In this document: piece after piece, positions 8,732 to 16,390 of the stretch
Position numbering within the stretch: the first letter of the stretch is position 1
Layout of the letters: each line of letters starts with the position of its first letter
Source: JBBKXR01 sp037969585
GTDB taxonomy: Bacteria; Verrucomicrobiota; Verrucomicrobiia; Verrucomicrobiales; DEV007
DNA length: 27,494 nucleotides
Direction: 5' to 3'
NCBI GenBank assembly: GCA_037969585.1
Contig: JBBKXR010000119.1
Coordinates: forward strand, 1 to 27,494
Program-made: the position numbers and the translations under genes
The notes under the pieces: model-generated
What the model saw: only the letters and a program-made list of their open reading frames with translations
Database searches by the model: none
What the model was told of the DNA's origin: nothing

Positions 8732-9880
8732 TCAGCCAATAACCCGGGTCGGTATCTCTCCGCAGTCCGCACAGGCCTCAGCGGTGGAGTCATATTGAGT
8801 GGAGCATCGTGGACAGTAGCGTTCACACCCTGGCTCGATTGATTCCGCTGCCGGCGGACCGTCGATTTTTTGCCACTCAAGCCCCTGCCTCAGGCAAAAA
8901 CGCTGTACCGCCGGCCGCAAATGTTTTTCAAAAAAGTCGACCGCAACCGCATCGCTCGAGTCAGTCAATGCCAGCGGATGAATCAGATCTCGCAGTACCT
9001 TCGATGAAAAACGATTCACCTGTCTTGGCGTCGACACTACCTGGGCGACTGCCAGCGGATGATAACTCGCCAACCATGGCTTCGATAAAGCATCGACTGC
9101 CCGCATCGCGAACTGCGGCACAAAAACCGAAAACACAAAGTACTGCCAGCGCTCCGTGCCCAGCGCCGGATAGAGCCGCCGGTGCAGAAAGAAAAATCCG
9201 AAGCTGATTTTCAGCATCAACAACCACATCACCCCCAGCGTATACCAAAACTGCGGCGCCGACTCGAAGCGCCAGTAGGCGAACGGCACCATGCCGAAGG
9301 CCACGAAAAATAACATGATGCAGTCGACACGCGGCCACACGGTTCGCGACGACAACCAGCAATGGCGTTTTTCTACCTGACGAACGCTCAGCGTCCGATC
9401 GAGTGCACGATCGATGATCGCCGCCCGCTCATCTGACTCAGGGCAGTCTCGCAAGCGACGCAATAGATCCGCTATTTCGATCGCTCGATTAGGTGAACAG
9501 ACGTCGATTAACTTGTCACCATTGACGTAGACGAAACGCCCCTGCGCGCCGACCAGTTCGACCTCGCTCCAACGAAACTTTCGACGCACTCGCGGCGGGT
9601 GCGCTCCCGGATTCGGCGTGTCCCGCATTTGGGTAGAAAAGCCGTCTACGGTCAGCGAAACCGGCCACAACTCGGTGAGATAAACCGTGCCCAGCGGAGG
9701 GAACGGATTCAGCATCACCGCTCCAGCGCGAGCCGTGCCGATGTTACCGCTGGCCCGCTGCGGACGCGGACGGCGCACGAAATGGGTGACAAACGGAACA
9801 CCGCGCTTGCCGACCCAGACAACGCATTCGCCGAGGTAAATCAGCGTGAAGACCAAGTAGAAAAGTTCGCCGTCAGACAT
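8732..9880 (-). CDS. Uncharacterised multi-pass membrane protein with C-terminal zinc ribbon
   Basis: The 382-residue protein is not one I recognise. An N-terminal hydrophobic segment (about 5-24) is followed by a basic stretch and a soluble region (about 55-170). Three further hydrophobic segments follow: around 186-206 (CIMLFFVAFGMVPFAYW), 214-233 (WYTLGVMWLLMLKISFGFFF) and 245-262 (YFVFSVFVPQFAMRAV). The C-terminus carries CPRC and CADC, separated by 13 residues, which is a typical zinc-ribbon spacing. The soluble region between the first and second membrane segments contains WSEVELVGAQGRFVYVNGDK, PH-like in character. No clear Shine-Dalgarno site. It is co-directional with the DUF2167 gene upstream (63-base gap), so the two may be co-transcribed. 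The function is unknown. Confidence 0.75.
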   Translation of the reverse strand: MSDGELFYLVFTLIYLGECVVWVGKRGVPFVTHFVRRPRPQRASGNIGTARAGAVMLNPFPPLGTVYLTELWPVSLTVDGFSTQMRDTPNPGAHPPRVRRKFRWSEVELVGAQGRFVYVNGDKLIDVCSPNRAIEIADLLRRLRDCPESDERAAIIDRALDRTLSVRQVEKRHCWLSSRTVWPRVDCIMLFFVAFGMVPFAYWRFESAPQFWYTLGVMWLLMLKISFGFFFLHRRLYPALGTERWQYFVFSVFVPQFAMRAVDALSKPWLASYHPLAVAQVVSTPRQVNRFSSKVLRDLIHPLALTDSSDAVAVDFFEKHLRPAVQRFCLRQGLEWQKIDGPPAAESIEPGCERYCPRCSTQYDSTAEACADCGEIPTRVIG

Positions 9881-9943
9881 CGCGTTCCGTGGGGATGTCC
9901 GACAGCAAAAATAAGGCCATGCAGCCTCGTCGCGATCGAACGG

Positions 9944-10858
9944 TCAGGAATCTTCGCGCCCCGTGAACAGTCGCTTGATCGCCACACCGATGGCGACAAA
10001 GCCAGCGATGATCCATTTAAAAAACTTGCCGACCACCGCGAACAATCCAGTCTTCGCGGCGACCGCAGCCCCACCTCCGAGGATCAAGGCCGCCAGACCC
10101 ATTTTAGCGATTTTGTCGCCCTCTTTAAATTCTGCGTAGGACTGCCCATCCTTGTATCCGAAGTCACCGACCATGTTCTGAAAGTCTCCGAGGATCACTG
10201 GCAGCTGCTCCTCAGAACAGATCAGCGTGACCTCCATCACCCCATGCCGCCCGAGTAGACGCGTGTTGTAGTTCACATTTTCGTTGCCCTCGCCATCAAC
10301 CAGCACGGTCGCCCATTCGAGGTTGTTGGTAGCTTCATTATAATTTGGCTCCTGCGCCCACCGATCAACGAACAGCGGCCCCATACCGAGACTTTCGCGC
10401 TGCTCGTTGGCCATTTCCTGCCCTTCCTTCATCGACTTGAGCATCGCCGAAGCATCAAGACTGTCCTTGTCTTCGTCTTTCACGTAGCCCGATTCATCGA
10501 ACTCAAACAGAACCCACCAGTCGAACTCCTCCGGAGCGATAATCCCCAATTCGCCGCCACCGGGAATGTTGTTGGTGAACTCCAAAAATTGCTTGGTTCC
10601 CGATTTTCCCGTGAACCGATACCCCTTCGGGATCTGCACCTCCGCCCACTCGCCGAGTTCGCCAACCCCTTCGCGCTTCCACCCCATGGCCTCCAGCGCC
10701 TGAGCAATCGCCAAGCCTTCCGCGTCGACTGCTCCATCAGCCGCAGCCGGCGCATCAGCCTCTGCAGGCGCTTGAGCCGCGGCAAATTCCACCCCCACAA
10801 GCGCGATCAAACCAACCGCAAACACGCGGACCCACAGTGGATTGCCCTCAATTTTCAT
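9944..10858 (-). CDS. DUF2167 family membrane-anchored protein
   Basis: A 304-residue exported protein that matches the DUF2167 pattern: WAEVQIPKGYRF, then GIIAPEE, WWVLFEFDESGYVKDEDKD, NYNEATNNLEWATVLV, NYNTRLLGRHGVMEVTLIC, the stretch ending GDFGYKDGQSYAEFKEGDK, and a hydrophobic C-terminal segment (FKWIIAGFVAIGVAIKRLF). I chose ATG 10858 because it begins a good signal peptide (MKIEGNPLWVRVFAVGLIAL, cleavage near AAAQA); the frame is open to 10951 but that extension is not protein-like. It is likely anchored in the inner membrane by the C-terminal helix with the main domain outside. The biochemical role of the family is unknown to me. An Ala-rich linker (about 30-42) follows the signal peptide. 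NIPSNAP lies 89 bases upstream on the same strand. Confidence 0.88.
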   Translation of the reverse strand: MKIEGNPLWVRVFAVGLIALVGVEFAAAQAPAEADAPAAADGAVDAEGLAIAQALEAMGWKREGVGELGEWAEVQIPKGYRFTGKSGTKQFLEFTNNIPGGGELGIIAPEEFDWWVLFEFDESGYVKDEDKDSLDASAMLKSMKEGQEMANEQRESLGMGPLFVDRWAQEPNYNEATNNLEWATVLVDGEGNENVNYNTRLLGRHGVMEVTLICSEEQLPVILGDFQNMVGDFGYKDGQSYAEFKEGDKIAKMGLAALILGGGAAVAAKTGLFAVVGKFFKWIIAGFVAIGVAIKRLFTGREDS

Positions 10859-10947
10859 AGCAGGCACTCTGTCCATCGATGCGCCCGCTTGGCAAGCGAA
10901 TTTCCCGTTGCTCCCCAATTGTGCACAGCTAACTCGCTCGCGAGAGC

Positions 10948-11748
10948 TCACTTCATCGGCGAGTAGTCCGTCGGCACCAACAAGGTCGACTGCACCCCAT
11001 CCTTGATAAGAATTTTGCCATCCGCCTCTGAAGCGTCACGGGCAGCCGACCACTTGGGATCGTCGCGAAACGCATCGAAGCTCGCCGTGCGCGCCGCATC
11101 ATCCGCGTGAGCGAGAAAATAGATCAAGGTAGTCGCTGCCGGGAGCGCATCTTCTTTCTGCCCGGGCAACACCTCAAAGTACCAGAGATTGGTCATGCCG
11201 TGCTTGCCAAAAAGATCGATCGTGTGATCGCGAAAACGCGCGTGCAAATCGTCGAGCTTGCCCTCGTTGGTCGTGTACTGACGCAATTCAAACAAACGCA
11301 GCGGGCCCTTCTTGGCCACCGTCACCGCCGGCGACCACGCCGTCGGCTTGAGAAAAACCGAGTCGACTTTTTTCACCAGCTTGCCGTCCGCCGTCGACGC
11401 CGTATAGGCCGCTTTCCAATCGGGATCATCCATAAATGCCTTCCAGCTGGTATCCCGCGCTTCGCGATTCGGATACGCCATCAGATACACCAAGGTGTTG
11501 CCGTCACCTTCCTTCGGCACCCAATAGCCGATATTGGTCATGCCATGCTTTTCAAAAAGCGGAACCGTGTGGTCGCGAAACCGCGAATGCAGCGCGTCGA
11601 GCTTGCCATCGTTGGTGTGATAGGTGCGCATTTCAAACACCCGACCATCGATATCCGCCGCACTGACAGTGGCGGCAAGGACTGGGAAACAAACGAGGAC
11701 GGCAACCGCGCTCAGGCACCGACGAAGCGAAAGGTTTTGGTAGTTCAT
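10948..11748 (-). CDS. Secreted tandem NIPSNAP-domain protein
   Basis: A 266-residue protein with a signal peptide (cleavage near VSAAD, about 31) and two NIPSNAP domains in tandem. Repeat 1 (about 34-140) begins RVFEMRTYHTNDGKLDALHS; repeat 2 (about 150-260) begins LFELRQYTTNEGKLDDLHA. Both share RFRDHT, KHGMTN, a central Y(L/F)(M/L)A strand and DDPxW. NIPSNAP is a dimeric alpha-beta barrel fold related to antibiotic-biosynthesis monooxygenase-like domains, so one chain may form a pseudo-dimer. Signal-bearing tandem NIPSNAPs recur in PVC bacteria, with no established substrate. Upstream, 196 bases separate it from a divergent lipoprotein gene. Confidence 0.92.
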   Translation of the reverse strand: MNYQNLSLRRCLSAVAVLVCFPVLAATVSAADIDGRVFEMRTYHTNDGKLDALHSRFRDHTVPLFEKHGMTNIGYWVPKEGDGNTLVYLMAYPNREARDTSWKAFMDDPDWKAAYTASTADGKLVKKVDSVFLKPTAWSPAVTVAKKGPLRLFELRQYTTNEGKLDDLHARFRDHTIDLFGKHGMTNLWYFEVLPGQKEDALPAATTLIYFLAHADDAARTASFDAFRDDPKWSAARDASEADGKILIKDGVQSTLLVPTDYSPMK

Positions 11749-11944
11749 GGCCCCACTCTAAGCCCCGTCGACCGCTGACAGCAACGCCACAATTCCACCA
11801 GTTTTATCGTTAAAATAATTAGCATGTGATTTTTCTCCGGAAAAGATGAATAGTTCACCAATCTCTTGCGTCTCAACGGCAGAGGTTCGCCGTCTCGGAT
11901 GGCGTCGTACTATCACTCCCCCCAGAAAACCCATCCCTCCACCT

Positions 11945-12217
11945 ATGAAAAAGTCCGTCTTACAACTCAAACAACTTCTCGCCCTGCCCTTGCTTGCAGC
12001 GCTGGCGATCAGCCTCAGCTCATGTGCCGCAGGCCCTAATGCCAAACGCGGTGCCGTCGGCGGAGCCGCGCTAGGTGGCGTCGCCGGTGCGATCATCGGC
12101 AACCAAAGTGGTCGCGCTCTGGAAGGAGCCGCTATCGGCGCCGGTGCCGGCGCTCTCGGTGGTGCTGCACTCGGCAGTGCCAGCGACGACGACAATCGCG
12201 CCCGTGGCAGATACTGA
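11945..12217 (+). CDS. Glycine-zipper lipoprotein, copy 1
   Basis: A 90-residue lipoprotein. The signal peptide ends in ISLSSC, with LSSC as the lipobox; Cys lies at about residue 24. The mature part is a glycine-zipper domain with GxxxG-type spacing: AVGGAALGGVAGAIIGNQSG and ALEGAAIGAGAGALGGAALG, as in small outer-membrane lipoproteins of the SlyB/OsmB glycine-zipper class. ATG 11945 is chosen because it begins the signal peptide MKKSVLQLKQLLALP; the frame stays open upstream to 11846 without sensible residues. No Shine-Dalgarno is seen. A close paralogue starts 36 bases after its stop. It probably sits in an envelope membrane and forms helical hairpins or oligomers. Confidence 0.88.
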   Translation: MKKSVLQLKQLLALPLLAALAISLSSCAAGPNAKRGAVGGAALGGVAGAIIGNQSGRALEGAAIGAGAGALGGAALGSASDDDNRARGRY

Positions 12218-12253
12218 TCTCTCAGCGCTGAACGCCAGTTCTGGAATCCAATA

Positions 12254-12634
12254 ATGAAAAAGCTCATCACATACTTAAAGGGCGCGGGAGTTACTACGGC
12301 ACTCGCCGCAGTCGCTCTCAGCTTCAGTTCGTGTGCCGCAGGCCCCTACGCCAAACAAGGCGCAGTTGGTGGCGGTTTGGTCGGCGCAGCTGCCGGCGGC
12401 ATCATCGGTCACCAGAGCGGACGCGGACTTGAAGGCGCAGCCGTTGGCGGTGCTCTTGGCGTCCTCGCCGGTGCCCTGTTCGGTAGCGCCCAGGACGACG
12501 TATACGGAACCGCCCCGCAAGGCGGTTACCCTCGCCCGCCGGCCCCTCCCGGCTCACCGCGTGGCAATCCGTCCTACGGCAACCAGCCGCAGTACGACAA
12601 CCGCCCGCCCCACGGCGATCGCTACATCTACTAA
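12254..12634 (+). CDS. Glycine-zipper lipoprotein, copy 2
   Basis: A 126-residue paralogue of the preceding gene. The signal peptide ends LSFSSC. The segment CAAGPYAKQGAVGGGLVGAA aligns with CAAGPNAKRGAVGGAALGGV of copy 1, and GHQSGRGLEGAAVGG aligns with GNQSGRALEGAAIGA. It differs by a C-terminal tail of about 45 residues rich in Pro, Gly, Tyr and Asn (from about residue 80, ending GDRYIY). That tail is likely disordered and could bind peptidoglycan or another envelope part. The pair arose by tandem duplication followed by tail gain or loss. The gene is closed by the terminator at 12644-12670. Confidence 0.9.
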   Translation: MKKLITYLKGAGVTTALAAVALSFSSCAAGPYAKQGAVGGGLVGAAAGGIIGHQSGRGLEGAAVGGALGVLAGALFGSAQDDVYGTAPQGGYPRPPAPPGSPRGNPSYGNQPQYDNRPPHGDRYIY

Positions 12635-12643
12635 CACTTAACG

Positions 12644-12670
12644 AAAAAGCCGGGTTCGCCCGGCTTTTTT
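12644..12670 (+). terminator. Bidirectional intrinsic terminator with TTCG tetraloop
   Basis: GCCGGG (12649-12654) pairs with CCCGGC (12659-12664) around TTCG, an extra-stable tetraloop, followed by six Ts (12665-12670). It is preceded by five As (12644-12648), so it also works on the minus strand. It lies between the convergent lipoprotein and VCBS genes. Confidence 0.95.
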
Positions 12671-12683
12671 GTGCCCTGATCAC

Positions 12684-14159
12684 TCACTCGGCCATCCACA
12701 CCGTCAAGCGCCCTACCTTGCCGAGCGGCCCCGCGACGTGCATGCCACCCGCGATGATGTCTAGTTTGCCATCCCCGTTAAAGTCTCCGACATCGACTGT
12801 CGCCAGATTAGTCGGGTGGTCCGCGATCTGTCGTGCCGTGAAGTTCTGCTGGCCGTCATTCTCCAGCCACACCAAACTCGGCACCGGAGTCTCTTTCCAT
12901 CCGTAAAAAAGACTCGCCGCCACCACATCCAGATCTCCATCACCATCGAGATCGCGCGCTACCGCCCGATAACATCCCGGCAAAGAGACTAGCTCGTGCG
13001 GCACAAACTTGAACGAGCCCGTATTCTCGAGCCAGCGCACCCCGTGGTAAGGCTTGGTGCTGTTGTCGGTATCCATGTAGTCACCGTTACTCATCAGAAT
13101 GTCGATGTCGCCGTCGCCATCGAAGTCAACCAATTCAAAGCCGGACGAGCCAAAAGCAGGGTGCGGCGCACGGCTGAGCACCTCAGGGAAAAAACCGACG
13201 CCCCGATTGCGATAGGCGATTAGCACCTCATGCTGCTGAGTGATCAGTCCGACAAAATCAAGCAAGCCATCTTCATCAAAATCAATCGGCTCAACCAGCA
13301 TCGCTCCATTGATCGCACCGATCGGATGCAACTGCGGGGGCAAGCCACCCGCCCGCATCTCCAGCCACGCAAAACCGCCCGTCGTCCGCCAGCCGAACAT
13401 CGCCAGCAAGTAATCGAAATCGCCATCGTTGTCGAAGTCGCCCGGCTGCACATCCGAAATGCGCGGCGTGCCACTGACCAAAGTCGTCGACGTAAAATTC
13501 TGCTCACCATCGTTTTCCAACAAAATCGCTGCGCCTGTCAGCTGATCGTTGGGATGCATGAAGCCCATCGACGCGACTACGATGTCGAGATCACCATCGG
13601 CGTCATGATCAAATGTCTCGCTGTGCACCGGCGCATCGACGCTGGCCAATACCGTCTCCAGCCACGTTCCGTCCGACTGATAGCGAAGCCACGACACCTG
13701 CGAATTATCATTGTCCGTTACCACCACATCATCCGTGCCGTCACCGTCCAGATCCGTCACCTCGACATGTGTCACCGTTGGCCGTTCCCGCTGCGGAGGA
13801 ATGCCAACCGCCTGCTTGGAAAAATTCAATTTTGCCGCTTCGAACTTCCCCTTGAAAGGCGGCATCGCATCCGGCGCCGAGGTTTGATAAAAGCGCAAAA
13901 TGTTCGTTGCCTCGTCCTTCGTCATCGGCGCGTTGGCCTGCGCCGATAACATCACCATCTCGTTCATAATGTGCGGCCACGACGCCTTGGGAATCGACGA
14001 CGGCGGCGGCACCAAATGACAAGTCCCGCAACGCTGTGTAACAATCTGCCGGACCTCCGCAGGCACGTCTCCCGCACCCTGCTGCGCCTCAAGTTGCCCT
14101 ACAAAAGACAACCCAACCCAACAGCACAATCCAAACACTGACTTAACTCGAAAATTCAT
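12684..14159 (-). CDS. Secreted cytochrome c-type/FG-GAP (VCBS) repeat protein
   Basis: A 491-residue exported protein with signal peptide MNFRVKSVFGLCCWVGLSFV. A haem-c site CGTCH lies at residues 44-48, with a candidate axial Met near 99 (DAMPP). It is followed by seven calcium-binding FG-GAP/VCBS blades with loops DLDGDGTDD, DHDADGDLD, DFDNDGDFD, DFDEDGLLD, DFDGDGDID, DLDGDGDLD and DFNGDGKLD; these should fold as a beta-propeller. ATG 14159 is chosen for the signal peptide; the frame is open to 14222 without protein-like residues. It follows the NADH dehydrogenase gene by 66 bases on the same strand. It is expected in the periplasm or outside the cell. The combination suggests electron transfer coupled to binding a polymer or partner, but the substrate is unknown. 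Confidence 0.92.
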   Translation of the reverse strand: MNFRVKSVFGLCCWVGLSFVGQLEAQQGAGDVPAEVRQIVTQRCGTCHLVPPPSSIPKASWPHIMNEMVMLSAQANAPMTKDEATNILRFYQTSAPDAMPPFKGKFEAAKLNFSKQAVGIPPQRERPTVTHVEVTDLDGDGTDDVVVTDNDNSQVSWLRYQSDGTWLETVLASVDAPVHSETFDHDADGDLDIVVASMGFMHPNDQLTGAAILLENDGEQNFTSTTLVSGTPRISDVQPGDFDNDGDFDYLLAMFGWRTTGGFAWLEMRAGGLPPQLHPIGAINGAMLVEPIDFDEDGLLDFVGLITQQHEVLIAYRNRGVGFFPEVLSRAPHPAFGSSGFELVDFDGDGDIDILMSNGDYMDTDNSTKPYHGVRWLENTGSFKFVPHELVSLPGCYRAVARDLDGDGDLDVVAASLFYGWKETPVPSLVWLENDGQQNFTARQIADHPTNLATVDVGDFNGDGKLDIIAGGMHVAGPLGKVGRLTVWMAE

Positions 14160-14225
14160 AAACAAAGCAGGCAAAGGCTCGCTTCTCGAACCCGCGAAAG
14201 CAACGCACGATTTGCGCGACAACCT

Positions 14226-15524
14226 TCATTCGAGACGGTCCATGCCATTGATGATTCGAGCGCCACGCCGATAACGCACGTAGCCGTAAAACCACTGCAG
14301 CAACACCGCGAGTTTATTGCGAAAGCCGACCAGGAACAGCAGATGGACAAACAGCCACATCAACCAGGCGATCAGTCCGGTAAACTTCAGCCCCATCGCA
14401 CTCGCCACCGCCGCCGAGCGCCCGATTGTCGCCATGCTGCCCTTGTCGAAATAGCGAAACTGCGGACGCACCTTGTAATCTGAAGCCGCCGCCCCGCGCG
14501 CCTTTCGCTTCAAGTCATCAACGATGACCTTCGCCGCATGCTTGCCCATTTGCATCGCCGCCGGCGATAGCCCCGGCACACGAACACCCGCCTGGTCGGT
14601 GCAGCTCGCGATATCGCCCACCGCAAAGACCTCCGGGTGTCCCGGCAGACTAAGGTCGGTTTCGACCACCAAACGCCCCGCCCTATCGCGCTCCACACCG
14701 TCGATCGCACGTGCGATGGCAGGCGCTTCGACGCCGGCCGCCCAGATGATATTAGCCGCCTCGATTCTTTCACCACCGGCCACTTCGACGATGCCTTCGC
14801 TGACATTTTCCACCGAAGTGTCGGTGCGCACTTCGACGCCCATCGAAGTAAGTTTCTCCGCCGTGTAATCGGACAGACTCGGGTCGAACATTTGCAGCAG
14901 TTTCGACTGCGCTTCGATCAGAACGATTCTCGCATGGGTCGGATCAATTTGGCGAAAATCGCCGCGCAGTACGTGTTGGGTCAACTCGGCAAAGGCGCCC
15001 GCCAACTCGACACCCGTCGGACCGCCGCCGACTATGACGACTGTCATCAGGCGTTTGCGCTGTTCCTCATCATGACACATTTCCGCACGTTCGAAGGCTA
15101 GCAACACATCGCGCCGAATCGCGGTCGCATCATCGAGCGACTTCAGCCCACGGGTATGGGGTGCCCATTCGTCGTGACCGAAGTAGCCGGTCTTCACCCC
15201 GATTCCGATGACCAGATAGTCATAGTCGACCGGCGTGTCTTCGGCGATTTCAACACGGCGATTGTGCACATCAATGGCGGTGACGTCAGCCATCAGCACG
15301 TGCAGATTTTCCTGCTGGTTGAAAATCGACCGCACCGGTTGAGCGATCTCCGGCGCTGCCAATCCCGCCGATGCTACCTGATACAGCAGCGGCTGAAACA
15401 GGTGATGATTCTGCCGATCGATCAAAGTGATCCGAACATCGTCGCGCTTACTCATCGCGGAGCAAAACTCGATCCCGGCAAAACCTGCACCAAGGACGAC
15501 GATATGAGGAGTCGAGTTTTTCAT
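14226..15524 (-). CDS. ndh: Type II NADH:quinone oxidoreductase (NDH-2)
   Basis: A 432-residue single-subunit, non-proton-pumping NADH dehydrogenase that passes electrons from NADH through FAD to the quinone pool. The FAD-binding motif GAGFAG is at 12-17, followed by LIDRQNHHLFQPLLYQVA, a family hallmark. The NADH-binding motif VIVGGGPTGVELAG lies near 162-172. VFAVGDIA is the second FAD contact. The C-terminus has a hydrophobic amphipathic membrane-attachment segment (LIAWLMWLFVHLLFLVGF) followed by a basic tail. ATG 15524 is chosen because it precedes the first beta strand; the open frame to 15722 overlaps the divergent gene and is not protein-like. No proton-pumping complex is in the window. 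No Shine-Dalgarno seen. The divergent intergenic space is 74 bases. Confidence 0.96.
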   Translation of the reverse strand: MKNSTPHIVVLGAGFAGIEFCSAMSKRDDVRITLIDRQNHHLFQPLLYQVASAGLAAPEIAQPVRSIFNQQENLHVLMADVTAIDVHNRRVEIAEDTPVDYDYLVIGIGVKTGYFGHDEWAPHTRGLKSLDDATAIRRDVLLAFERAEMCHDEEQRKRLMTVVIVGGGPTGVELAGAFAELTQHVLRGDFRQIDPTHARIVLIEAQSKLLQMFDPSLSDYTAEKLTSMGVEVRTDTSVENVSEGIVEVAGGERIEAANIIWAAGVEAPAIARAIDGVERDRAGRLVVETDLSLPGHPEVFAVGDIASCTDQAGVRVPGLSPAAMQMGKHAAKVIVDDLKRKARGAAASDYKVRPQFRYFDKGSMATIGRSAAVASAMGLKFTGLIAWLMWLFVHLLFLVGFRNKLAVLLQWFYGYVRYRRGARIINGMDRLE

Positions 15525-15598
15525 GACGATTAGCTGGGTCGAGATCGCACGCATTCGCGGACGCATTTTGCCGCCACGAATGATACACTCTGGCTGCA

Positions 15599-16357
15599 AT
15601 GCTCCTGATGCGAAGATTCTTATACGGTAATACGATGCTGGCCACCGTTTGGTTGAGCGCGATTGGCATTTCCGCACTCGCAGCAGAGCCAACGCAAAAG
15701 GCTGAATCCCCACAGACAGCACCCACCCCGAAAGTGGAAAAGGTCGGTGAAAACCGCTACCGGCTCGGCGACATCCGCTTCAACGGCAAGACTCGCGAAA
15801 TTCGGGTACCGACAGCGATAAACATGCGCGAGGGTATCCTCGAATACGCGCTCGTTCACGGTGACGGCAAGATTCATGAGAGCCTCCTGGTCACCAACAT
15901 TATTCCGTCGCAACTCCAGGTCGTGATGAAGCTGTGCCACTACAAAGATGGCGAGGGTGACGTCTTCGATGTGTTCTATCCCGAGGACGAAAAGAAAGGT
16001 CCCGCCGGAGCCAAGCAGCGCGGCCAATCGGTGGCACTGACGGTTGAATGGGAAGTCGACGGCGAACACAAAGCCGCGCCGCTCTCAGATTGGATCTTTG
16101 ATCGCAAACGCAACGCGGTGATGCCGAACGAGCCATGGGTCTACTCGGGATCGTATTTATACGAAGGCGATTTCGCCGCAGATATGGATGGCACGTTGAT
16201 CGCCATTTATCTGTATCGAGGCGCGATGCTCAACACCATGACCGATGGCAGCGACGACGACGAACGCTGGCTAGCCAATGCGGAGAAAACACCTGAACTC
16301 GGTACCGAGATCACCCTCGTAATCGCGCCGGTAGCGAGTGACCAAAAATCGCAATAA
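15599..16357 (+). CDS. Secreted YdjY-domain protein
   Basis: A 252-residue exported protein. The signal peptide ends near SALAAEP (about residue 29) and is followed by a Pro/Thr/Lys linker. The conserved YdjY-type block (about 56-110) includes KTREIRVPTAINMREGILEY, then VHGDGKIHESLLVT. This motif set is shared by secreted YdjY-domain proteins of Planctomycetota and Verrucomicrobiota, whose function is unknown. The rest includes EPWVYSGSYLYEG and acidic, Asp-rich stretches. An in-frame ATG at 15608 is an equally good start. TGATACACT (15581-15589) resembles an extended -10 and would give an almost leaderless mRNA; this is weak evidence. The prenyltransferase-repeat gene starts 33 bases downstream, so the two are likely co-transcribed. 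Confidence 0.8.
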   Translation: MLLMRRFLYGNTMLATVWLSAIGISALAAEPTQKAESPQTAPTPKVEKVGENRYRLGDIRFNGKTREIRVPTAINMREGILEYALVHGDGKIHESLLVTNIIPSQLQVVMKLCHYKDGEGDVFDVFYPEDEKKGPAGAKQRGQSVALTVEWEVDGEHKAAPLSDWIFDRKRNAVMPNEPWVYSGSYLYEGDFAADMDGTLIAIYLYRGAMLNTMTDGSDDDERWLANAEKTPELGTEITLVIAPVASDQKSQ

Positions 16358-16390
16358 ATCCTTTCGAAACCTTAACATTACCTCAGAAAA

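Noticed and set aside
11758..12270. 170-codon minus-strand open frame over the first glycine-zipper lipoprotein
   Set aside because: It is Ala/Pro/Arg-rich and is the reverse complement of Gly/Ala codons. The plus-strand frame has a signal peptide, a lipobox and a paralogue.
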